This document shows positions 23,233 to 39,252 of a DNA stretch of 64,000 nt, one piece after another (position 1 is the first letter of the stretch; each line of letters begins with the position of its first letter). A program made the position numbers and the translations under genes. The notes beneath the pieces were generated by a model. The model was not told where the DNA came from, did not search any database, and saw only the letters and a list, made by a program, of their open reading frames with translations. The stretch spans positions 186,001-250,000 of the forward strand of contig JALJCO010008696.1 in assembly GCA_023101725.1 (NCBI GenBank), given 5' to 3'. Origin of the DNA: Atherinomorus stipes. Lineage: Eukaryota > Chordata > Actinopteri > Atheriniformes > Atherinidae.

Positions 23233-24353
23233 TTCTCCCCCTCTTTCTGCAAACACGTCCTCGTGCTGCCACTAATTGACCCTTCGCCAGCCCCACCCCA
23301 GAACTGCCGCTGACCAATCATACGTTAGCAACCGTAACTAAGGAAAGGAATATGGAATATGGACTTAGCGGTGTGGAATATGGATAAACGGTGTGGAATA
23401 TAGACTAAACGGCATGGAATACGGACTAAATGGCGTGAAAGATTGATTAATCAGCGTGGAAGACCTCACTTGCAGTTGCATGAGGCTAAAAAAACGGAGC
23501 TGGACAAACTGTTTATTCTGAGGTAAGACGCTAACGCCACCTAGCACAGTAGTTAGCTACAAGACAGCGGCATAATATTAAGTAAAAGCAACTGTTTTAA
23601 CATGGAGTAAGGCAGCTGTGTGTTGCTAGAGGTTAAACAAATACAGCAGATAAACACTAGCAAGTCACGTTGGTTGCCAATCTGCTGGAGACAATCAGAG
23701 ACAAGTATAACACTGTCCTCTGACAGTTTCTCAGTTCAGTAGCTGCTACCCTGATCAGATCCAGTATCTGCTATCCCGATCAACTTAAATGTACTGATCA
23801 AACCCACGATGTGGGAACAACATCATGGTCAAGGGGGAAACATCGAGACCGGGCTAAAACACGTCAGATACCAGAAACTTACTGGAGTCATACATGACAG
23901 CTTAAAATAAAACAATCTGTTAACTTACTCTGCGATGCAAGAACGTTGTTGTTTCTTTATACGTTTGTTCTGGACATGAATCATCAAGATGTGGAGTTTC
24001 TGAGTCTTTCTGTATGAACACTGAGCCTTCGCTACGATTTTAACATCCTCTTCATCAACATTATTCCATTGACAAATGATGATGAATTCCTCAGATGCAT
24101 CCTGCAGTCCTCTCTGTCTCGTCCCCTTTGATATTTCCCAACTATTACTCCAGAAATTTAACACAATTTCCTTCAGAATATGTTCATTAAAATCACTGAG
24201 CAATCCATGCTGATGTACATAGAAATTAACTAAAAACAGAGAGTTTGCCAGACTTAGCAACTGTAACCATGGGGGGCGGGACTTAGCGAAGGGTCAATTT
24301 CAAATCCATGGACTGTTTACCAGCGTCACATGGATCCTGCTGACAACGCCAGA
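23233..24353. other. Unannotated spacer
   Basis: Short degenerate repeats of GGAATATGGACTAAACGGTGT occur at 23350-23460. No exon recognised. Confidence 0.45.
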
Positions 24354-24519
24354 ATGTGACAAGCTATGCAACGGAGGCCCCGGGCGGGATTCGATCCAAC
24401 AGACTCCCGGGTGAGACTCACATGAGCTTACCCGTCAGCCAAAGAGATATCCCTGTGGGCAAGAAGCCAGGGCGCATGATCAATCAGAAGCATAGTGACA
24501 GGACCCCACACTGTCACAC
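24354..24519 (-). repeat. tRNA-like dispersed repeat, copy b (best preserved)
   Basis: On the minus strand TGGCTGACGGGTAAGC (24441-24426) resembles a pol III A box and GGATCGAATCC (24398-24388) differs from the B box by one base, at tRNA-like spacing. The unit begins and ends in TGTGACA/CTGTCACA. It is not a functional tRNA: no cloverleaf closes. It is either a tRNA-derived SINE head or a tRNA fragment inside a short inverted-end element. Confidence 0.6.
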
Positions 24520-24985
24520 TATGATCTGCAATGATATTGCAATGGAAAAACAGTTTTGTTCAATGAAACTCTGAATACAGCCGCGTGCGCAGTTTTGCTT
24601 GATGTTATTTCATTGAAAACATTTCATTTAAATTTTTGTAAATGCTATCCGAATGTTCTGTCTTATTAAGAAATCCATCAAGACTGAAGATGGATTGCTT
24701 AAGTTTCTATTTAGGGTAAAGAAACAATGAAAGTAAAGCCTGAATGAAGTTAACAGACAAGTAAAACTACAATCTTTGCTTAAACAAAGTGATTTTTTTT
24801 TGCCTAAATTACAGACAGATATGGCTGCTAAATCAAAACTAAAGTTCATAACCTCGAACATTTCTCTGCCGTCATTCAGTCTGATCACAAATATGTGACT
24901 GACAGATGAAGAACTTGATTTACTGTCAACAAAAATAGTCTCCAGCATAGATAATCCAGTCAGTGTTTCCATCCACCCACTGATC
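24520..24985 (-). other. gprin3: Probable gprin3 3' UTR
   Basis: Directly downstream of the gprin3 stop and AT-rich. No clear poly(A) signal was found and the transcript end is unknown. A 114-codon minus-strand frame here has no recognisable domain. Confidence 0.4.
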
Positions 24986-29619
<4,634 letters not shown>

Positions 29620-29690
29620 GGTGATGCTATCTCTCCATCCAGCAAATATCAGATTTGTATCTGTAGAATGATTCCAGTAGAAGTCAGCAC
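29620..29690 (-). other. gprin3: 5' UTR part of gprin3 first coding exon
   Basis: A strong polypyrimidine tract (about 29720-29694) followed by CAATCAG/GTGCTG marks a 3' splice site with the exon starting at 29690. Upstream noncoding exon(s) of the gene were not identified; a hAT element starts only 160 bp further upstream. Confidence 0.6.
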
Positions 29691-29850
29691 CTGATTGGAC
29701 AAATGGAGGAAGAAAGAGCAGTAAGATAGGAGTCTTGATGATGAATTTTGTCACGTCACTGTACGTATAAGTATATATTCTTTTTATGGTTTTTGCATCG
29801 TTCCACAGAGTGGAAGCAAGACTTCATCTTTTTTTTGATTATGTCTGTTA

Positions 29851-30563
29851 TAGGGATGCACCGATGCATTGGCTGGACATCGGTATCGGCCGATGTTTGC
29901 CTTGTTAACTGCCATCGGCCAATAAAAATGATATTCGCCGATGGCAGTGGCCGATTATTATATAGCCTATATATATAATGAGTTACATGTGTCATCAACA
30001 CTGTGCTTAAGAAAAACTCTTTTTTTCCCTCTTTTTGGGCGGGTGGGGGAGATACTGGTAGAAGGCATTCGCACATTTTCCTCAGTAGAGAAACGAAGAT
30101 GGCGGCGGTCGTGTGCCAATATTTTACAGTTTCAGAAAAAGATCAGCGTTACGCAGTTTGCAGTACATGCTCCACAAATATTTTTTATTGGGCCATGAAA
30201 ATAATCTTCTCACTGAGCATGTTTTTGTTTATTAGGCTAAAACCACTCAATTTTGTTGGGCAAAATACTAAAGCATTCTTTTTAGTGATTATCAGTCCCA
30301 GGTTTTTGAAAAGTTTTCAGAAAAGAGCTTGTTATAACTAATGTCAACCACAAAGTGACATTAAAGGTTGTTTCTGTTCATAAATTGGTCTGATTGAATT
30401 TGTGCTCATTCAAGGATAGACTGATGAAGAGCTGAAATACTTAAATTTCTGTGGCACAAAGGAAGTAATAAATAAAAATAGAAAACATCGGCCATCGGCC
30501 AAGTTGTTATGTTAAACATCGGTATCGGTATCGGCCCAGACTTTCACAATCGGTGCATCCCTA
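29851..30563 (+). mobile_element. hAT element, internally deleted, with exact 8-bp duplication
   Basis: Ends TAGGGATGCACCGA and TCGGTGCATCCCTA are flanked by GTCTGTTA on both sides (29843-29850; 30564-30571), the 8-bp duplication typical of hAT. Inside, from 30099, the plus frame reads MAAVVCQYFTVSEKDQRYAV followed by CSTCS, which resembles the start of a BED zinc finger of a hAT transposase; the catalytic core is missing. It sits just upstream of the gprin3 5' exon. Confidence 0.85.
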
Positions 30564-30571
30564 GTCTGTTA

Positions 30572-32699
30572 CAATAGTTAATATAATCACATTTTTTCCT
30601 TTAGTCATCAATCCATGCCCGTAACATAAAAGATGAACACATTTTGGTCACTACCTTTCTCGACAGTATCTGCATGGTGTCATTGGGAAAGAGGAGTCGG
30701 GAACCAGCTACAGTTAACGATATCTGTGGTAGCGCTATCAGGGAAGTATTTGATCCCTTTTTGGTTCAGTTGCTGGTGAACTCCGTTATATGAATGCCAG
30801 CAGATAACGAGACGCCTCCCAGAACGCCAGCTGCATTTGAGATATTACAAAAGTGCTCCAGAGTCTTGCTCGGCATGAGGGTGAGTAGAAAATAAAGGCA
30901 CATCATTCTGTGGGTGTACTATTCGTTTAAAGAGGAATTAAAACTCTCATGTAAACGTGGTCATTGTGTTACTAGATAAAGTGGTTTCTCTACATTCCAA
31001 CCAAACACCAGGAGGCCATTTCCTAACTCTTGAAATAAATATATAAACAATTTTATCTATATTTAGAAATTCTATTTTCAGTCTGATTTATCTTCTCTGG
31101 CTACACTGTTTGTGCTTTAAAGGCTGTCTGATGCACTCATCTTGAAGCTTATTCCAAGTTCATTTCACAGATATACTACACCACAGCTGCAGTTACACAG
31201 TTATGTTAATACTGAATTTATTCAATTTTTCTTTAATTTTTCAGGTTTAACTACTGGTCAAATTTTCCATTTCATCAATTTTCATTCAGTCAAATTAATA
31301 TTACAGATAAGAAGTGGTGCAACCAATCAGAAAGGTCTAACCTTTCTCCAGAATGAAACAAGAACTCACTGCAAGAACATCATCTTGGTTTGTGCTGCTT
31401 TCCAGGGTCCAGAGACGGTGAAAATCCTGTCACAACAGCCTGCCGATGAAGAGGACCGATCCTCAGCCGTTGAGCCGTCCTTCGTTTCTCCTCAACAAGA
31501 ATGAATCCAATGAATAAATTAATAGAAGATGCAGAGAGCGAGCTTTTCGCTCCTCCTCTTCTTTTCCTGCCTTTCTCTTCATTTGCTTTCTTCCATCAGT
31601 CATCTTCATCAGCTCCTCCTCCTTCAACCTTTCTACTTCATCTGATTCTTACTTTCCTGTTTTCTGCCCCTGCTTTCATACAGGGTGAATGGAAATGAGT
31701 AAAGGTCTGAATCAAAGAGGGCAGGAAGCAACATAAAGCGGGTGATTCATGTCTAACATCCACTTCAGGATCATAGCAGAGCTTTGCTGTTACTGTAAAG
31801 CTCTGACACTTGGATGTCAGCATGCGTCTCTTTCTCTGACATTTTGCAGGTAAAGCTCTGGGGGCCCCGTCTCTGTATGGGCCCCTGTCGGTCTGCCATA
31901 ACAGTACGACTACGTGGGAAATGTGCTCTGTGTGTACAGTGATCAGCTCAGTGACTTAGAGCTGGTCGTCATCCGTAGATCATTTTTTTCTGTGTACCAC
32001 TTAAAGGAGTGTCGTGGCAGAAAAGAAGGCGGGCTTGAGAACTTTATAAGCTGTTTATTGTATATATTTAAAATTATTTATACGATACATAAATAATTAA
32101 TTAAATTTAAGAGGAGATGAAAGAGTAAAACAAAAAAATTGGAGCAGTTGTATTGGAAACTGGAAAGTTTAATATTTGCACTGTTTCTATTTTGTATACT
32201 ATTTGAGGTGTTTTTTTTTTTTTTTGTCTTAAAATGGTTTGCAAAATTAGTTTTCATTGTGTTTTTTATTAATTCTGGGGTCAGCTGACACTCCAGTTGA
32301 AATTCAGTTATGCAAAAACTTCGGGTATTAAAGTATGGCTAAATTCAACTGTCAATCATGGATACTGCTGTGTAGATATAACGGCCCTTTGCTCAGACAT
32401 ACTGTAGAAAAGAAGGAAAAACGATTGTGGAGCCGTTAATGAACATCCATGTTGCAGAACAACACATTCAGACATTTAAAACAACGTATGGGGGTTATAG
32501 TTAGCATATACCGTTAGCCTTCTTAGGAGTTAGCTGGTCTGCTAACTGTTATTGAAGGATCTCATAAAGCATAAAGTTACACAAGCAGCAGACCCACTAA
32601 TTACACTGCAGGTGAGTCCCTGACAGAATCCCCCCTCTTTCCAAAAGCAGGGTTAATGTGGCAGATTATTGTTATTAAACATGAATTTAACCCACTAGT
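30572..32699. other. Intergenic DNA with one repeat tail
   Basis: GAGGGTGAGTAGA to CTATTCGTTTAA (30875-30931) resembles the end of an abundant fish repeat (GGGTGAGTAAATGATGACAG class). Two exon-like open stretches here are discussed under rejected items. Otherwise nothing recognised. Confidence 0.5.
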
Positions 32700-32940
32700 T
32701 GCCGGCACTATCATCAGTGGACTAAACACTTTCATGTTGATGTTGAACCCTTTTAAGTCTACCTGTAGATTAAGAGCAATTGAAATTACCTCTTTAAACT
32801 GTAACCGTTTTTGATTATTTGTATTGTATAACTTATATAATGTAATTGTCTTGTGCTGCCTCTTTGCCATGACCCCCTTAAAAAAGAGGCTTTTGATCTC
32901 AGTGGGACTTTCCTGGGTAAATAAAGGTCAAATTAAAACA
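32700..32940 (+). mobile_element. LINE 3' tail
   Basis: TTTGATCTCAGTGGGACTTT followed by CCTGGGTAAATAAAGGTCAA is the typical 3' end of a fish non-LTR element (Rex/Babar-like), preceded by its AT-rich 3' UTR. 5' truncated. Confidence 0.6.
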
Positions 32941-34198
32941 AATCTGATATAAAATCATAGTTTTTCACCACCCCATTACTAAACCTGGATTAACCATATC
33001 CTAACTTTCTCAGGTTTGGTTGTAAACTTGTTGCCTGAACTTAACTTAACCGTGCTAACAAAAAGTACGGCCTAAGTTGCATAAAGTAACTACATCCAAA
33101 GCAACAGAATAATCACAGTGTCCAGGCTGGAGGTCTATCTGTACTGGCCATCGTCCTTATCCCACCGACACAGATCTGAATCTAAATGTGTCACACTTAT
33201 TTTCATTTCCTGGAATCAGATGGCTTATCAGAGATCTGAGAACCAGGCACATGCAGCACAAGCTAATTATTCATAATATTATGTTACAGAAAGGTCACTC
33301 CAGTCATGCAGTTGTTGCTATGCTCCATCACAAGCAACATCATTTCTCAATATATACAGGTAATCATTTCCATAGCTGAGGAAGGACATCATTTACGACG
33401 ACAATAGTTACACAAGAGTAAAATCACACGATAACTCGCAGCATGTTGGTGGGCTGATGGGAAACATAGTCTTTGATATACAATATGTAGTAAACCTGTG
33501 ATACTGGGAATTAGACACATGACTTTTTTTGCTCACAAACTGTCTGGAGACATCTCCACAGCAGCAAAGATGTCAGTCACCTGTTTTTCCAGAGCCACAC
33601 ACACACACACCCACACTCGGATATACAGAAATACACACACCTTGAGGCGGCAGATCATCTCCAGAGACAGCTGGTCGTGTCAGTCAACAACCACGCTGGA
33701 AGTGGCAGCTGATAAATGTGTGTGCAAGTATGAGAGTGTGTGTATGATACAGAAGACTAGTTAAATTCATAGTGCATCTGCTGCCCCCTAGTGGTCACTT
33801 AAAGGCACTTTGATCTCAGAAGCCATCAAGGGTGGTTGTTTTCTGGAGAAGAGGGGTGTATGAATGTGTACATTTTAAAATATTAATTACAAGACTTATA
33901 TGAAGGTAAAATCAATCTATTAATGAAGTTTAACAGCTGGTGGCATGAATTCTGCATCAATTCAAATAAAACTACAGATTTTAAATGTATTTAAAGGAGC
34001 GAACAAGAAAGAAAGACCAGTAGAGGATATAAAAATCTGCTGGAAAACTGATGGCAGATTTTTAGGAGTATCAGTGGACATTTATTCTACCACATCCTTT
34101 ACAAATAAGATCATAAAGGTTTAATGTCCAGATGCTTTTGTAAAAAAAAATCTTATTAAACCAAACACTTCAAAGCTTTTCTAATTAGAAATGGGCTG
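32941..34198. other. Unannotated intergenic DNA
   Basis: A short CA microsatellite (about 33597-33640) and the CTCF-like site at 33781-33797 are the only items identified. Confidence 0.5.
33781..33797 (-). promoter_or_regulatory. CTCF-like motif
   Basis: The reverse complement, TGACCACTAGGGGGCAG, matches the CTCF core at 16 of 17 positions. It faces the forward motifs at 129 and 3437, with ppm1k and gprin3 between them. Confidence 0.45.
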
Positions 34199-34200
34199 TA

Positions 34201-34395
34201 TGCATGACTCCACTACTTCCTGAACTTAAGGTAGCTCCTTTGTTTCCTGTCTTTCATTACTGGACGAACTAATTAGTCCAGGTGTGTCTGATCTCAGTAA
34301 TTGGCCAGACACACCTGGATGAATCAGTTCGTCCAGTAATGAAAGACAGGAAACAAAGGAGCTACCTTAAGTTCAGGAAGTAGTGGAGTCATGCA
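34201..34395. mobile_element. 195-bp palindromic MITE with TA duplication
   Basis: Arms of about 88 bp, starting TGCATGACTCCACTACTTCC and ending in its complement, are almost perfect; TA lies on both sides (34199-34200; 34396-34397). A TA duplication suits Tc1/mariner-type mobilisation. The high arm identity suggests recent activity. Confidence 0.85.
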
Positions 34396-34403
34396 TAGAG
34401 CTA

Positions 34404-35162
34404 GGCCCAATCCCAAACCGGCCCCTAAGCACTACCCCTACACACTACCCCTCCGTTTGCGCGTTCCCGCGGAGGCTCCGCCATACTAAGGGCCGTCCCA
34501 AACCGTGTAGGGTGGAGGGCGAGTGGTCTGTTCAGCCCTTAATCAGCGAGTCTGCATCAGTGCAGACTCGCCAGAATTTTGCAGCGGGTGCAACGGCTAA
34601 ATGGTGGAGGAAACAGTCATGTTCCACACATGAGTTCCGCACGTGTCATGCATGTTTGTCAGTACTGACAGAAAAACATGAATGGAGTTATTTTATTGGG
34701 TAAAAAGAAAAAACGATGACAGGTGCACAGGTATCCTTCAAACCACTGGCGCTCATGGAAGGGAATGTTTGAGCAGGAGGATTATAATCCTCCTATTGGC
34801 ATAATGATAATGATAATAATAATAATGATGACAATGATAAACGATCATTCGTAGTAAAAATAATAATTTGATCATTTATTTGTTTAGGATCATGATTATT
34901 ATTATTTATTTAAAATAAAACATAATTCTTCACACATGAGTGTGAGTTAGTATTTCCACACAGTTTTATTTGACACGGGGGTGTTTGTGTTGCCACGGCG
35001 ATGACTGCTTTCCTTTTCCAGTTGGGGGAAGAGGGCGTCTCGTTCTCATTAACACCCTCCACCTGCAATCAAGGCGCCCTCTACAGCTGCAAGTGTGACT
35101 TCATTGGGAGTGACACTCGATAGTAAAGGGGTAGTGTGTAGGGGGCGGTTTGGGATTGGGCC
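34404..35162. mobile_element. MITE with 3-bp CTA duplication (Harbinger-like)
   Basis: Ends GGCCCAATCCCAAACCG and CGGTTTGGGATTGGGCC are 17-bp perfect inverted repeats flanked by CTA on both sides (34401-34403; 35163-35165). A 3-bp duplication and GG start fit PIF/Harbinger, although CTA departs from the usual TWA. The subterminal CACTACCCCT word is also mirrored. No transposase. It is only 6 bp from the preceding palindrome. Confidence 0.75.
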
Positions 35163-35165
35163 CTA

Positions 35166-36352
35166 ATTTCTAAACATTTAAGCCATGTGACCTGACCCAC
35201 AGTCATGGTGTATTAATGCAAATAGAAGGGGCCCCAATACTAAACTTGGGAGGACTCCTGCAGAGAAATAAAGCCCAGTTTGAAATGGACAAAACTGCAT
35301 ACTGCCCCATCCTGTACTGATCTGAAGCAGATGGTGAAATCGGGCCTTAATGGATTCTTTCTATGACACCCTCAACATTGAGAAGACCCTACCCAGACCG
35401 TCCACTTGAATTTACACCGTAGCCAGCTCATCATTACCTGCAGGTGAAGTTGGCACAAAAATGTTGACTCTGATTGGTTAAAGACTTTAAGACAACTGAA
35501 TATCCTGATTAACTTGCGCCTTCCTACTTGCAACGCTGGCCACCCTTGTGGACACTTGTCGACAAGGGTCAGAAAAACAGTTGAAACAGTTGAATCTAAA
35601 GGAATTCTGTTAAGATGTCAGATATGACTATTTCTCTTTCAAATGAAATGCTGGAATCAAAGAATTAATTGTTTTAAACTATTACAACTGTTGATTAAAA
35701 ACTGTCGTTTTCAATGGAAGTCAATGAGACACTTTTGGCCACGAGGGTCACCAGTGTTTGTATGCTACTTAAAAAACACGAATGGAATCAAATAAAATTT
35801 TATGTTGATCTTTTACGTATCCAAGACTCATCGACAGCCAAAGCCCCATCTCACTACCATTTTTTATTTTAAAAACAATTACGATTTCTGTGGGGGTTTC
35901 TTTTGTAATGAATGATGCAGTCATTCAAATATTCAAGCCAGCATTTAAAGGGTTAAAATTATTACAAATATCGAATTTTTGGTAGTTTTGAGCTGGATTT
36001 AAGTTGTTTAGATAATTTATGAAAAGAAAGTAGAAAAAAATCTTAATATATGAGAATTTTATAACAGTTTCTTTGTCCGTGGACACTTTTGTCCCGAGAA
36101 TGGCCAGAGGGTGCAAAATTATCCTACCGAGTAAGACGTGTGAGGGGAAAAGACAGTGGATTTGAAAAATTTGTCTAAAAAGAAGAATTACTGCAAAAAT
36201 TCATGCCCTTTGCTGCAACACAGCTGAAATGATGGAGAAAAACAAAAGTGACCAAAATGGACAAAAGTGTCCCGAGGAAGGCAGAGGGGTTAAATATGAA
36301 CTCTGTAGGTTTCTGGGTTTTACCCTTTACCCTTCATGCCATGTCACATCCA
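35166..36352. other. Unannotated intergenic DNA
   Basis: Has words GGACACTTTTGTCCCGAGAA and GACAAAAGTGTCCCGAGGAA at 36080 and 36260 in a loosely inverted or repeated arrangement, but no clear element boundary. No gene recognised. Confidence 0.4.
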
Positions 36353-36874
36353 ACAGTCGTCAAAATTATTCATACCCTCCAATTAAAGAAGGGGAAAAAA
36401 AATCAGCTGCCAATGAAATATAAGTTGAAATTGACAAAAGTAATAATAAATAAAAAAAAATATGAAAATAACCACACTGATTTTGATTTGTGGTTCAACA
36501 AAAATATTAAAAACAAACACAAAAAATAAAATAAACAAGCATAATGGGGCTCCAAAGCAAAATTTTTCTTTGAGCAATACTGTGAGGCAATAACTGCAAT
36601 CAAGTGTTTTCTGCAATGTTTAAAAGGACTTCTGCACCTGTGACAGGTATGTTGGTCCACTGTTCATGGGAAAGCTGCTCTAATGTGTCCGGGATAGTTT
36701 TCTTTGTTTTTTTTAAATGATTATTTTTAACCACAATTCAAAAGCAATAATTCATTTTACTAAATTATAATTTTGTAAATTTTATTTATTACCAGTTTCT
36801 TGTTATTTGAATTACTATTGTCAATTTAGCCTTTTCTTTAATTGGAGGGTATGAATAATTTTGAGGACGACTGT
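36353..36874. mobile_element. Mariner-like MITE, copy 1
   Basis: Ends ACAGTCGTCAAAATTATTCA and AATTTTGAGGACGACTGT with TCCAATTAAAG and its complement inside. A second copy is at 48615-49102. No transposase. Confidence 0.75.
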
Positions 36875-36959
36875 ACATATGAAAGTCCCAGAGAGTGAGT
36901 TTGTGCAGATGTAGAATAAAGATCCATGTCAATAAAGCTCACAACACAAAGCAAGTGAC

Positions 36960-36965
36960 TTTAAT
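36960..36965 (-). terminator. rnf150: Candidate poly(A) signal for a long rnf150 3' UTR
   Basis: ATTAAA on the minus strand is followed 6-20 nt downstream by the GT-rich GCTTTGTGTTGT, a normal downstream element. An alternative AATAAA lies at 37304-37299. Either would give a 3' UTR of about 4 kb with transposons in it. Transcript ends cannot be proved from sequence. Confidence 0.35.
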
Positions 36966-38094
36966 CAAAACATTACTCACTGAAAATTGTCCAAAGCAAG
37001 GCATACAAATCCATCATCCTCTTACAAGCTCTCCAACATGATCCACAGTTTAAATTAGCTAGTGTTGACGACAGACTTGGTGAATGAACTGGGACTGAAC
37101 TGGTTCTCAGCCCAAGAAATGAAGAGCTTCACAAAAGAAATTCAGTTTTGTGTCTGAGAGAAAACTGAACTCACTGGTAGGACTGGAAACGGCCACAAAA
37201 GCATTTTAACTCCCAATTCCCCGAAACTGAACTTTTCTTCCAGTTGTTTCCTGTTCATGAGTTAAATATACACATAAATGGGAAAGGAAATCCAATACTT
37301 TATTCTACATTTTCAAAGCCAAATGCACAAAATGTTCAGTTTCTTTCAGGTCCTTTTTTTCCAGCACTGATAGTTTTCTTACTTTCCACTCATGCTGGTT
37401 CTCCTGCCTACATATGGGCTCACTTCTCTCAGTTTTTCATCAGTAAGATCCGAACCCGTACAAACAAGCTTACAGGTTCGGGTTCGTCGTCAATGTTCTC
37501 TGTGAAAGGTATTTTATGTACAATTACACAAATAAACACTGAAATTTGCCTCATCAGTACTCAAACACAATGAGAATCATCCGGGCTGAGGGTGACGGGA
37601 GGGTGGAAGGGACAAAAATCAGTCTTTGCTGCTGGGAGTCTTCATTACAAAAATAAACGTCTCCTCTGGTATCAAAATAGATGACAATCTTTATCTTTCT
37701 GAGGAAGCTCACGGCGCCGGCGACACCCCGGCGGGTCCGCGGCCCCCAGCAGTCTGCAACCCAACGGTGACGCCTCACAGCCAAGTGAACGTGTGTCAGA
37801 TGGGCTTCGTATTTACGTGTCGGGCTTTGGGCTGATCCACACATCCGGGGCAACTGCACTTCGCTGCACCGGGAGCAGCTGTGAAGCTTTTCTCTGAGCT
37901 CGTGTGAAATGGGTGCCGTGGTTAACTGATAGATGAAGAGAACAGCGAGCAGGTAGAAACTCCAAACCTCGATTGTCAGGGTTGAAAAGGCAGCGTCATG
38001 GCAACGGTCACATGGTCAGACTGACTGATGGCAGGTGGACAGTAGAGGAACTTTTGGATCAAATACTTGTAAAGGTTGAGTGAGGGTCATGGTG

Positions 38095-39252
38095 GGGCTG
38101 TCCCAATCCCACTTTGTCACTTCGGATACAATACCAGAGGTCACGTATCGGCCAATGCCCGATATAGATACTTATCTGTCTTTTGGGCCAAAGATTATGC
38201 ATATTGATCTGATTACTGACTGTATTCTTAGTTAAGCCCCGTTTCCACCCATGGGTTGGGTCGGGCCAGGCCGTATCAGGTGGGTTTTGGTGTTGATTTC
38301 ATGTTGTGTCCCCACAGAGTATGAAGCTGCTACGTGATCGCGTGACATCATCGCCATGCAACACCTTTTAACCAAAACGCCACACCACACGCAACATAAA
38401 TAAAGGAGTCACCCCTGCTTTGTTTTTATGCCGGGTCACCCGGAAAGTGACAGATTTTTCAGTGAATCGACAAATTGCTGTGTGTTCGCTCCACCTCTTT
38501 GGTCCGGATCGGTTAGATCAGTACCCCGACCGAAGGGTACCGAAAAAGTAGGCTGGGTTGGGTCGGATATAAGGGGACCCGTCCCAGGTTTTATCTGTGG
38601 AGACGCAAAAAAAACGTGGACTGATCCCCCGACCCCCAGACCCGCTGGTGGAAACGGGGCTTTAGTTGTATCCATTTTGTGGAATCTCACCTCTAAAAAC
38701 CCAGTTTACCAGGTTAAAGAAACCCTTACCGATCTTGCACAGCATAATTATTTTAATATAAACAGTCCCGCCTCACTCCTAAGACCACCCCCCATTCCCT
38801 CTGCCTCCCAATAAGGAAGCAAAGGTCTGACAGGCCCCTCAGCCAATCGTTGGCGTGGGCCCCACTGCAAGGATTGGGTGGAGTTTTCATTGAAAATTTA
38901 GAGATTGGAATATTATTTTACTTTGATTAATGGTGGGTCTGTCTTGTATCCATTACCTCATCCATAGTATTTTACCCTGTTAAAAAATAGTGTAACAATG
39001 CAACATCGATAAGGGTTGCTTTCATGAAATAAGTCCATAACAGTAGTACGAGGAAAAACTGACCCAGTTATTATTTACCAATGGGTATGATGAGTTTAAA
39101 ATTTACAAACATAATAATAAATAAGATCCAGTTGGGAAGAAGTGCTTGAAAGAAAAGCTAGAATGGATTTCCTAGATCTGCAATTTTGGACACATTCTGA
39201 TCCCGTACATGTTTTTTAACCAATATCGGACAGTATCGGATCGGGACAGCCC
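38095..39252. mobile_element. hAT-like element, split by a nested Harbinger-like MITE
   Basis: Ends GGGCTGTCCCAATCC (38095) and GGATCGGGACAGCCC (to 39252) match at 14 of 15; subterminal TATCGG words resemble other hAT copies in the window. No exact duplication found. The element at 38235-38661 is inside it. Confidence 0.6.
38235..38661. mobile_element. Harbinger-like MITE with TTA duplication (nested)
   Basis: Perfect 15-bp inverted ends AGCCCCGTTTCCACC and GGTGGAAACGGGGCT are flanked by TTA (38232-38234; 38662-38664). GGTCGGG/CCCGACC words repeat inside the ends. No transposase. Confidence 0.75.

Noticed and set aside
24388..24441. tRNA gene
   Set aside because: A- and B-box-like words are present, but acceptor and anticodon stems do not pair and the unit is repeated in degenerate form, so it is a repeat.
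24628..24972. Additional 114-codon minus-strand gene downstream of gprin3
   Set aside because: AT-rich frame directly after the gprin3 stop, without homologue or splice signals; treated as 3' UTR.
30640..30885. Exon-like plus-strand stretch (TTFLDSICMVSLGKRS, later PRTPAAFEILQKCSRVLLGM) ending at GTGAGT
   Set aside because: It has an internal stop, and the donor lies in a GAGGGTGAGT word that belongs to the end of a common fish repeat. No family was recognised and no connected exon chain was found.
31409..31504. Possible last exon on the plus strand after TTTGTGCTGCTTTCCAG (GPETVKILSQQPADEEDRSS ...stop)
   Set aside because: A good acceptor and a 31-codon frame, but no similarity recognised and no reliable upstream exon; the stretch at 30800-30885 joins in phase but is repeat-related. 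RNA evidence would be needed.
37554..37859. 101-codon minus-strand frame in the CpG-rich block at 37.6-37.9 kb
   Set aside because: No domain and no splice context. The block may instead be a conserved part of the rnf150 3' UTR or an unannotated promoter.
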